In this document: in pieces, positions 7,006 through 13,419 of the stretch
How the letters are laid out: every line of letters begins with the position of its first letter
Numbering within the stretch: the stretch's first letter is position 1
From: Candidatus Omnitrophota bacterium
GTDB lineage: Bacteria > Omnitrophota > Gorgyraeia > Duberdicusellales > 4484-171
Length of the DNA stretch: 18,854 nt
Direction of reading: 5' to 3'
NCBI GenBank assembly: GCA_030601015.1
Contig: JAUVUO010000006.1
Location: 1 to 18,854 of the forward strand
Notes under the pieces: generated by a model
Told to the model about the DNA's origin: nothing
Database searches by the model: none
What the model saw: the letters and a program-made list of their open reading frames with translations, nothing else
Translations under genes and position numbers: made by a program

Positions 7006-7926
7006 ATGTTAGAAGTCTTTGCAACATATAAAAATAGTTTGCTATTTCCGGATCAAGTTGAAGGGGCATCTGCGGATATGCCACTAGACAGGTTTTCTTT
7101 TATACTCGATTTTCTTATTTCCTGCGGATATGATTGTTGTGTTCTAACTGGTAATGAAGTGTTGCGGCATCCTGAGTTAAATGATTTTTTGCTGGTTGCT
7201 GAAAGAAAAAAAATGTCTATAATTATTGAGACGTCAGGATTTCCGAACGGTAAAATAAATGAAATCGCCTCTAGACATAAAATTGCTATTAAGTGGAAGA
7301 TATATCATCCAACAGTTTATAGGCAAGGCCAATATGAACAGTTACTCGGTAATTTGGATATAGTTACCAAAAGGTATAAAATTTTTACAGAGGCCGTTAT
7401 AGTCGTTCACGATTTATCTTTAGATTATAGCTTTATTGCGGATTTTATCAGGGAACAATCAGTTAACAACCTTTATTTAGATATTCTTTGTAAAGCTTTT
7501 GATAGAAGAAAAGAAGAACAATTAAACAGATTACAAAAAATAAATTCCAATTTTTTTGTTTTAATTAAACAGGCTTTTGAAGAAGGGATAAAAACTACTA
7601 TCGGATGCGTTAATGTCCCTTGTGGATTTTCAGATTCCGAGTTTGGAGCTTTGATTAAGATGGGCACTATGATGAAAAAGTGTTTACCTTATCCGGGAGT
7701 TCTGCCTGATCTTAAGGTGTATCATTGTAGGGCATTAATTAATGAGTCTGAAAGGAATTTGGCGAGTTTTAAAAATTGGGAAGGATTATTAGAATATTTT
7801 TTTAAAAGGTATGGGGAAATTCAGGTTAAGACTTTATTTTTTGAACAATGTGAAAGTTGTCTAAGCCGTAGAGCTGAAGTTTGTTTCGGCGGATGTCTTT
7901 TGTTAAAAACAAAGAGTAAAAGATAG
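7006..7926 (+). CDS. Radical-SAM-like protein lacking CxxxCxxC, SPASM-type C-terminus
   Basis: The fold pattern of radical SAM proteins is recognisable: FSFILDFLISCGYDCCVLTGNEVLRHPEL aligns with the usual helix followed by LTGGEPxLHPEL (motif here at 47-58), then IIIETSGF (72-79) for the next strand. The region that should carry CxxxCxxC (about residues 8-25) has no cysteine, so the SAM-binding [4Fe-4S] cluster cannot form in the normal way. The C-terminal cysteines are plentiful: C201, C206, C226, C241, then C282-x2-C285-x7-C293-x3-C297, as in SPASM/twitch auxiliary cluster domains. The start codon abuts the stop of the SecA-like gene (TAA then ATG), which rules out a longer N-terminus in this frame and implies translational coupling. 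It may be a substrate-binding or Fe-S scaffold protein. Residual homology to SPASM proteins is visible; the catalytic role is unknown. Confidence 0.7.
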   Translation: MLEVFATYKNSLLFPDQVEGASADMPLDRFSFILDFLISCGYDCCVLTGNEVLRHPELNDFLLVAERKKMSIIIETSGFPNGKINEIASRHKIAIKWKIYHPTVYRQGQYEQLLGNLDIVTKRYKIFTEAVIVVHDLSLDYSFIADFIREQSVNNLYLDILCKAFDRRKEEQLNRLQKINSNFFVLIKQAFEEGIKTTIGCVNVPCGFSDSEFGALIKMGTMMKKCLPYPGVLPDLKVYHCRALINESERNLASFKNWEGLLEYFFKRYGEIQVKTLFFEQCESCLSRRAEVCFGGCLLLKTKSKR

Positions 7927-7932
7927 AGATAT

Positions 7933-9021
7933 ATGAAAATAATCCTTGGGTTAGATTCTGGTGATACTTCTGAAATTATAGATTCTTATATAAAAGATGG
8001 GGCGGATGAATTTTTTTTAGGGTTTGTCCCTTGCGAGTGGTACAATTATTACGGATGGGAAATAAGCCCAAATCGTAGGACTTATGGACATTCTAGCCAA
8101 TTTACCGAATACGAAAGTTTAGAAAAAACAATTTCCTTGGTACATCAACGAAACAAAAAAATATTTATTGTTTTTAATGCTCATCAATATAATTTTAAGC
8201 AAAGCACTTTACTCAAACAAATAATTTGTAAAATTGAAGAGTTTAACCCTGATGGCTATATTGTGGCTGATCCGGCTTTAATGATTTTATTAAGAGAATT
8301 GGGTATTAAGAGAGCTTTACATTTGAGCACAGGGGCAGCTTGCTATAATAGTGCGGCTATAAAATATTATTCTAAACGATTAGGAATAGACAGAGTAGTT
8401 CTTCCAAGAAAGATGAGTCTTAAGGAAATAGATGGTTTGACCAAGAAGTGTGGTAGTTTGAAAATTGAATTTGAGGCCATGGTAATTTATTATAGGTGTT
8501 ATTTCAATGATGAACATTGTTTCACCTGGCATTCAGGAAAAGAGCAAAATTTTTGTTCTTATTTTGTAGAAACGGAAAAACAAATAAATAAATTGTTTCC
8601 CGAGGATTGGAAAGAGACATTTAATAAAATTTTACAAACTCCTTTAGCTCAATTCGAAGAAGGAAGTTTATTGGATGAGTTTATTAAGGAAAATCACAGC
8701 AAGTTTGTTCCTAATTTTAAAGGGGAAAAATTTTTGCAATCTATTTATCGGCCGGAGAAAGCCAAAGGGATTAGCTCTAGGTTAACAGAATTATTTTTTA
8801 TAAATTGCGGCCTCTGTGCTATTTCAGAATTGAAAAAGTCCGGAGTGACAGTTCTTAAGATTCCTGTTAGAGGGGAACCCCTGAAGAAGAGGAAATTTTT
8901 ACGTATAGTAAAAAAAGTACTTAATAATCGAAATCCTACGAGAGAATTTTGTAGGAGTTTAATAAATAGTCCTGATTTTTGTTTAAAACCGGGCAAATGT
9001 TACTACAATATGGGAGATTGA
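7933..9021 (+). CDS. Peptidase U32 family protein, UbiU-like
   Basis: U32 family barrel of 362 residues. Signs are DGADEFFLG (22-30), the strand FIVFNAHQY (78-86), DGYIVADPALMILLRELG (107-124), LHLSTGAACYNSAAIKYY (129-146) in place of the usual HASTQMNVxN, and RVVLPRKMSLKEI (154-166), corresponding to RVVLARELSLEEI. Cysteines C189, C196, C208 and C292/C295 are placed much as in UbiU and other Fe-S U32 proteins, with C189 and C196 seven residues apart as in UbiU C169/C176. The GLCAISELKKSGVTVLKI block (293-310) matches the family's C-terminal LCxxxxxxELxxAGVxxxKIEGR element. U32 members are either collagenase-like proteases or oxygen-independent RNA/quinone hydroxylases. The cysteines favour the Fe-S class. 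Six bases separate it from the upstream gene, and it pairs with the UbiV-like gene that follows. Confidence 0.8.
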   Translation: MKIILGLDSGDTSEIIDSYIKDGADEFFLGFVPCEWYNYYGWEISPNRRTYGHSSQFTEYESLEKTISLVHQRNKKIFIVFNAHQYNFKQSTLLKQIICKIEEFNPDGYIVADPALMILLRELGIKRALHLSTGAACYNSAAIKYYSKRLGIDRVVLPRKMSLKEIDGLTKKCGSLKIEFEAMVIYYRCYFNDEHCFTWHSGKEQNFCSYFVETEKQINKLFPEDWKETFNKILQTPLAQFEEGSLLDEFIKENHSKFVPNFKGEKFLQSIYRPEKAKGISSRLTELFFINCGLCAISELKKSGVTVLKIPVRGEPLKKRKFLRIVKKVLNNRNPTREFCRSLINSPDFCLKPGKCYYNMGD

Positions 9022-9030
9022 TTTTAGATT

Positions 9031-10005
9031 ATGGAGTTCGCGTTTTATTTATCAACAATTTCAGATTTTAAAAAAATTGCGGATATCTTATGTCCTGTTG
9101 ATTGTACTAAAGCCTCCGCTGAAATAATTCAGGCTTTTTTTGGAGATATATATCAAAGAGAGCATTACGGTAATCTTATTGGTTTGGAGACTTTGCAAAG
9201 GAGTATGTTAAAAAACGAAAAATTTTCACGCTTATATTTTGGGCAGGAGTTTTGTGAGTTTCTTATTCCTAATTTGGAAGAATTAAAAAAAGCCTATTAT
9301 ATTAGCCGACAATTGGATTGGGATTTTAGTTATACTACCGGTTGCCTTACTGAAAATAGTATAGAAAAAGTAAAAAAAAATTTAGACTTTTTGGCTCAGG
9401 AAAAAAAAGAGATAGAAGTGGTTGTTAATGATATAGGTTTACTTTCTTTGATAGCTGAAGAATTTACCTCTTTGCGGCCGGTGTTAGGAAGGTTATTGAT
9501 TAAACAGAAGCGTTTAGATAGTTATTCTTCTTCCTTGAGGCAGATAAATATGGAAGGTATAGATAATTCATATGAGAAAATAGTAAATAATCAAACAGAA
9601 TCACTTAAGACATTAAATCTGTCTATATCGGGTTATAGACAGGAACTTAAAAAATTAGGAATAAATAGGGTAGATATTGATATTGTTTCACAAGGTGTAT
9701 ATTTAGAGCCGGAAGCGTGGAATATTTCTTTCAGCTGTTATTACCCCTGGGCTTATATAACCGGTGGTAGAACTTGTCCAACAGCAGCTATTGCCGACCC
9801 GATTCGTGAATTTGTTGTTGTTGATAAGTCTTGTTCTAAATTGTGCCGAGAGATGAATAGATCTGTTTCGGACAGCCAATTTTTTAAACCAGTGGTTCAA
9901 AGAGGTAATACTGTTTTTATTTTTGTTAATGATTATTCAAGCCCTTATCTTTCAGGGGACATACCGGTGGATAGAATTATTTTTGAACCCGTAATTCCTA
10001 TTTGA
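9031..10005 (+). CDS. U32-related protein, UbiV-like
   Basis: This 324-residue protein is a more divergent U32 relative. The clearest block is EVVVNDIGLLSLIAEEF (129-145) followed by LRPVLGRLLIKQKR (148-161), which follows the UbiV-type pattern of VNDxGxL and PVLGRLLNRQKR. It also shows YYPWAYITGGRTCPTA (237-252), with C249 at the place of the UbiV mid-protein cysteine, and then C268-x3-C272, the same CxxxC spacing as UbiV C193/C197. An additional cysteine (C21, C25 or C75) could complete a four-Cys [4Fe-4S] site. UbiV works as a heterodimer with UbiU, and the gene here follows a UbiU-like gene by nine bases, so a heterodimer is the simplest reading. The substrate is unlikely to be ubiquinone precursors, since no ubiquinone genes are nearby. 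The ATG at 9031 has a weak upstream purine tract. Confidence 0.7.
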   Translation: MEFAFYLSTISDFKKIADILCPVDCTKASAEIIQAFFGDIYQREHYGNLIGLETLQRSMLKNEKFSRLYFGQEFCEFLIPNLEELKKAYYISRQLDWDFSYTTGCLTENSIEKVKKNLDFLAQEKKEIEVVVNDIGLLSLIAEEFTSLRPVLGRLLIKQKRLDSYSSSLRQINMEGIDNSYEKIVNNQTESLKTLNLSISGYRQELKKLGINRVDIDIVSQGVYLEPEAWNISFSCYYPWAYITGGRTCPTAAIADPIREFVVVDKSCSKLCREMNRSVSDSQFFKPVVQRGNTVFIFVNDYSSPYLSGDIPVDRIIFEPVIPI

Positions 10006-10019
10006 ACTAGATAATTGGT

Positions 10020-10048
10020 TTGCATAAAATTTTTTTTTAAGTTATAGT
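10020..10048 (+). promoter_or_regulatory. Likely sigma-70 promoter of the secretion/pilus operon
   Basis: TTGCAT (10020-10025) and TATAGT (10043-10048) are separated by exactly 17 bases that include a run of nine T. The first prepilin gene begins 17 bases after the -10 box, with AGGA at 10055-10058 as its ribosome site. This suggests that the pilus operon is transcribed separately from the upstream cluster. Confidence 0.55.
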
Positions 10049-10064
10049 CTAGTTAGGATAATAT

Positions 10065-10532
10065 ATGAATTTAAATAAAAAGAAAACGTTTACAATGATT
10101 GAAATGATGGTTGTTTTAGTTATTATGGCGGTCTTGACAACCGGAGCAGTAGTATCTTTTGGTATGCTTACTCCAAAAAGAGTAGAAAAGGATGCAAGGA
10201 TGCTTATAGCGAATTTGAATTGGGCAAGAGAAAAAGCGATGAATACACATATTCATTATGGTATTAATTTTGATGATGCTAATAAAGAGTATACAATTTA
10301 TGAATCACCCAATGCGAGCGCCGCTCTTGATTTTACGATAGTTAATCAGAAGAAAATAGTGTCTTTGGAGTCAAATATTTCCTTAACCCCATCGGGTTCG
10401 CCTAATCTTTGGTTTTATTCCCCGGCTATAGAAGACAGGAGTTCTAATTCGTTAACAATAATTTTAGATAAAGATACTGCCGTTAAAAATGTGGTTATTT
10501 TTAATGAAACGGGGTTTGTGAAAATATTGTAA
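10065..10532 (+). CDS. Prepilin/pseudopilin, GspH-like
   Basis: A 155-residue type IV pilin-like protein. A short basic leader (residues 1-8) is followed by FTMIEMMVVLVIMAVLTTGAV (9-29), the hydrophobic helix with Glu at +5 (E13) that marks substrates of the prepilin peptidase PilD/GspO. The residue before the cleavage site is Thr8 rather than the usual Gly. The globular part contains DARMLIANLNWAREKAMNTH (39-58), typical of GspH/FimT-like minor pseudopilins, which pack at the tip of the pseudopilus. It is first in an operon with two more prepilins, a GspK/PilX-like protein, GspF, GspL and GspM-like proteins, so it belongs to a secretion or pilus machine in the inner membrane. Whether the machine is T2SS or type IV pilus cannot be decided from this window, which lacks the ATPases, secretin and major pilin. 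Confidence 0.85.
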   Translation: MNLNKKKTFTMIEMMVVLVIMAVLTTGAVVSFGMLTPKRVEKDARMLIANLNWAREKAMNTHIHYGINFDDANKEYTIYESPNASAALDFTIVNQKKIVSLESNISLTPSGSPNLWFYSPAIEDRSSNSLTIILDKDTAVKNVVIFNETGFVKIL

Positions 10533-10560
10533 CCAAAATTGGCGGATTTTATAAAAAGTT

Positions 10561-11010
10561 ATGAGAAGAGGGATTAATAGAAAAAGTTTAAGTTTAATTG
10601 AAGTATCAATCGCAATGATTATATTTGCTATTGTTTCCGGGCAGATGTTTAGGGTTTTCCATGAAGGATTTAAGGTAGGCAGAAAATCTGAGGAAAGAAC
10701 TTTAGCTTATAGTTTAGCAAGAGAGGAAATAGAGGGACTATTTTTTTTGGGCCCTAATTTGTTTTTGGCCAATAATATTTGTACTCGCCCCGGTTGTTCT
10801 GACTCTTATTGCCCTTGTCAAATAACAAGTTTGGTTATTCCCCCTGATGAAGCTAGGGTGGTAGTTGCCGGGTTTGCTGGTATTGAAAGAGAAGTTGATG
10901 TTGTTCATCCTTATTTAACTATTAACGGATTGTCTCATATCAAGGTGACTGTTTGGTGGGACAATAGAAAGGAGTATGAATTTTTTGAAACCTTAAAGGC
11001 TAATTACTGA
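10561..11010 (+). CDS. Minor pseudopilin, GspI-like
   Basis: A 149-residue prepilin with leader MRRGINRKS and helix LSLIEVSIAMIIFAIVSG (10-27). Glu14 is at +5 and Ser9 stands at -1 instead of Gly. The SLIEVxIAMxIFA pattern and the following block ending in SLAREEIEGL (51-60) resemble GspI/PilV-type minor pseudopilins. Four cysteines, C74, C79, C84 and C86, lie close together and could form disulfides outside the inner membrane. The start has almost no ribosome binding site; 28 bases separate it from the previous gene, so translation may depend on the upstream gene. GspI normally nucleates the pseudopilus tip together with GspJ and GspK. Confidence 0.75.
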   Translation: MRRGINRKSLSLIEVSIAMIIFAIVSGQMFRVFHEGFKVGRKSEERTLAYSLAREEIEGLFFLGPNLFLANNICTRPGCSDSYCPCQITSLVIPPDEARVVVAGFAGIEREVDVVHPYLTINGLSHIKVTVWWDNRKEYEFFETLKANY

Positions 11011-11045
11011 TAAATTTTAATTAGGTGTTATAATTGTGGTAAATA

Positions 11046-11630
11046 ATGGATAAAATTAAAGGCAAACAGCTAAAGGAAAGTTTTACTCTCATAGAGATGA
11101 TTGTTTCGATTGCTGTTTTTTCTATTTTAGCTGTAAGTGCGGGCGGTACATTTATTTCAATGAGTGAGTCTTGGAATAGACAAAAAAATAAAGTTTATTT
11201 GATCCAAGGGGTAAGATGGGCTATGGATTCTATTAGCAGGGAGGTAAGAGAATCTGCAGAAAGTGGCTTGGGCCGTCTCAAGGTTAGCGGAGGGGGAGAT
11301 CGTTTGAAGTTTGGTAAGGACAGGGATGGAGACGGTGATTTTGATAATTCCGACAGGCCTTTCATATATTATTGGATTGGAAATGGAGGGGTTTGGGGTG
11401 ATTCTGATAAGTTATACAGAGGAGAAGGTAATAATAGGCCACAAGCAAATGCTAATCGTCAGGAAGCAGTTAATTTTCTTGTTGATCCCAATCCCAGCGG
11501 AAATTATATTTTTGATTTAAGTTCAGGTGTCTTGACTATTGAGTTGACGGTTAGGCCGGATCCGGATAATCCTCCAGATGGAGGGAATCAAGATTATACC
11601 TTGAGGTCAAAGATGCGGCCGAGGAATTAA
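11046..11630 (+). CDS. Minor pseudopilin, GspJ/PilW-like, with EF-hand-like loop
   Basis: A 194-residue prepilin. The leader ends at Ser12 and the helix FTLIEMIVSIAVFSILAV (13-30) has Glu17 at +5. The block VRWAMDSISREVRES (56-70) is typical of GspJ/PilW proteins. Residues 92-103 read DRDGDGDFDNSD, with Asp at loop positions 1, 3, 5 and 12 and Gly at 6, the pattern of an EF-hand or dockerin calcium loop. Calcium binding would be consistent with the Ca-dependent stability known for some pseudopilins, but it is inferred here. The C-terminal part is rich in Asp, Asn, Pro and Gly. The start is preceded by ggtaaata, a poor ribosome site. Confidence 0.75.
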   Translation: MDKIKGKQLKESFTLIEMIVSIAVFSILAVSAGGTFISMSESWNRQKNKVYLIQGVRWAMDSISREVRESAESGLGRLKVSGGGDRLKFGKDRDGDGDFDNSDRPFIYYWIGNGGVWGDSDKLYRGEGNNRPQANANRQEAVNFLVDPNPSGNYIFDLSSGVLTIELTVRPDPDNPPDGGNQDYTLRSKMRPRN

Positions 11631-11688
11631 TTTAAATATTATTTTGTAGATAGTAAACGGTGAATTAATATTGAAAGATTAAGAAATC

Positions 11689-12159
11689 ATGAAAAAAGTT
11701 AAAAGGAATAATTATAGGTCGGCACAAGTCATATTATTTGTTTTCTTTTTACTTATTCTTTCCGGAATTCTAGTTATGGGCCTGCAAAATATGTGGCAGT
11801 CAGAAATACAAACCAGAACTCAGGGGAGAGAGGGCCTGAAGGCTTTTTATATAGCTCAGGCAGGGGTTGAGTACGCAAAAATGAGATTGGCAAACCAGGA
11901 ATCCTGGGTAGGCGGCGGCCCGTTTTCATTTGGGGATGGAACTTTTAATGTGGCAGTTAGAATTGAGCCTTGCCCTGTTGGCTGCGGTTGCTCCGAGTGT
12001 CGGAACATTGAGTCTACAGGGAAAGTATACGATTCTCAGGGAGCACAAATTGCTGAGAGAAAAATATCTGTTAATATTACATTGGACAAAAATCCAAATG
12101 ACCCGCCGGATACCCTTGGTGACGAACAACAACTTGTTTGGAGTTGGCAAGAATTTTAA
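11689..12159 (+). CDS. GspK/PilX-like pilus or secretion component
   Basis: A 156-residue protein with a basic N-terminus and one hydrophobic segment (about 12-32, VILFVFFLLILSGILVMGL), then KAFYIAQAGVEYAKMRL (51-67), the conserved block after the helix in PilX and GspK proteins. It lacks the +5 Glu of ordinary prepilins, as GspK also does. At 156 residues it is about half the length of GspK, so PilX-like is equally possible. A cysteine cluster C95, C99, C101 and C104 is present, similar in spirit to that in the GspI-like neighbour. Its position after the GspH/I/J-like genes fits the usual tip-complex order H-I-J-K. Confidence 0.7.
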   Translation: MKKVKRNNYRSAQVILFVFFLLILSGILVMGLQNMWQSEIQTRTQGREGLKAFYIAQAGVEYAKMRLANQESWVGGGPFSFGDGTFNVAVRIEPCPVGCGCSECRNIESTGKVYDSQGAQIAERKISVNITLDKNPNDPPDTLGDEQQLVWSWQEF

Positions 12160-12192
12160 ATAAGAATTTAAATGAAATATATTTTTTAAAAT

Positions 12193-13413
12193 ATGCAAAG
12201 GTATAATTATACTGCCAGAGATCAGACAGGAAAGATTATCAGAGGCAAGATAATGGCCGAAGATGATGTGGATTTAGCTCATAAGATTTCCAGTTTGGGA
12301 TATTTTCTTACAAATTTTAAAATAGTTTCAGAAGATAGAAATGCTACTCAAGGCAAAATTAAGACAAAAGGCCTTAAAATGAAGCCCAGAGAATTGCTTC
12401 AGTTTACTTATCAAATTTCTACATTAATAGATGCCGGATTGCCCTTATTGAATGGATTAAATGAGTTGGTAAATCAATCTTCCAACGAAACTGTTAGAGG
12501 TATTCTTAGTGATGTTAGATATAGAATAGAGAGTGGGGGGTCGCTAAAAAATGCTTTAGCAGCTTATCCTAAAACTTTTACTCCGATTTATCAAGCTGTT
12601 ATAGGTGCAGGTGAAGCTGCCGGTAAATTGCCGCAGGCGTTAACGGATTTAGCTTATTTATTAGAGTGGCAGCAAGATTTAAAAGCCAAGATTAAAGAAG
12701 CGGCTATGTATCCAATTATACTTTTTGTTGTGCTCACATTTGTGGTTGCAATTTTGGTAGTAAAAGTTATTCCGATTTTTGAACCAATGTTTGAGGCTCA
12801 AGGCCAGGATTTGCCGTTACCTACACAAATTGTTTTAAATGTAAGTAGTTTTGTCCGTAGTTTTTGGTATTTAATGATTGGGAGTGGTGGTTTGTTATTT
12901 GGAGTATATAAGGCGTATTATTCGACTGAAAACGGTAGATATATTATTGATAGCATAAAATTAAAAATGCCTATAGTTGGAGATTTGATTCGGAAAACAG
13001 TCCTTTCTCGATTTTCTCATATTTTTGCGTTAAGTTTTAAATCAGGAATAAATCTTTTAACTTGTTTGGATACAGCTAAAGATGCTTGTGCTAATGAACG
13101 GATAGAGAGGGCTATCGAGAAAGTTAGAAATTCAGTTAATGTTGGGGAAAGATTAGCGGATTCTTTAAAAGCCAGTAATGAATTTCCAAATATGGTTGTC
13201 AGCATAATTAGCGCGGGAGAACAGTCAGGAGCTTTAGCGGAAACATTAAATAAGGTTGCGAGTTTTTATGATAAAGAAGTAGAAGTTACGACTAAAAGAA
13301 TTTTTGTTTTAATGGAACCAATAATGATAGTTATAATGGGCATAGTAGTTGGCGGTATAGCGGTAGCTATATTCTTACCAATGTTTCAAATGGGGGACAT
13401 GATAGGAGGTTAG
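12193..13413 (+). CDS. gspF: Type II secretion/type IV pilus inner-membrane protein GspF/PilC
   Basis: This 406-residue polytopic inner-membrane protein is the platform that couples the assembly ATPase to the pseudopilus. The N-terminal YNYTARDQTGKIIRGKI (4-20) is characteristic. Two T2SSF domains follow: one at about 68-190 (FTYQISTLIDAGLPLLNGL at 76-94, then GAGEAAGKLPQALTDLA) and one at about 270-395 (FALSFKSGINLLTCLD, SAGEQSGALAETLNKVASFYD). Transmembrane segments lie near 172-195, 223-243 and 373-398. The ATG at 12193 has no recognisable ribosome binding site in the AT-rich stretch before it, 33 bases after the preceding gene. Both GspF and PilC names apply; the operon context with GspH-K-like and GspL/M-like genes tips the choice to GspF. 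Confidence 0.92.
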   Translation: MQRYNYTARDQTGKIIRGKIMAEDDVDLAHKISSLGYFLTNFKIVSEDRNATQGKIKTKGLKMKPRELLQFTYQISTLIDAGLPLLNGLNELVNQSSNETVRGILSDVRYRIESGGSLKNALAAYPKTFTPIYQAVIGAGEAAGKLPQALTDLAYLLEWQQDLKAKIKEAAMYPIILFVVLTFVVAILVVKVIPIFEPMFEAQGQDLPLPTQIVLNVSSFVRSFWYLMIGSGGLLFGVYKAYYSTENGRYIIDSIKLKMPIVGDLIRKTVLSRFSHIFALSFKSGINLLTCLDTAKDACANERIERAIEKVRNSVNVGERLADSLKASNEFPNMVVSIISAGEQSGALAETLNKVASFYDKEVEVTTKRIFVLMEPIMIVIMGIVVGGIAVAIFLPMFQMGDMIGG

Positions 13414-13419
13414 GTTTTG
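13404..13419 (+). promoter_or_regulatory. Strong ribosome binding site supporting a TTG start
   Basis: AGGAGGT at 13404-13410, overlapping the last codons of gspF, stands six bases before TTG at 13417-13419. The TTG begins SNFIGIDIGT, the exact N-terminus expected of a PilM-type actin-like fold, so TTG is the true start. Confidence 0.8.
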
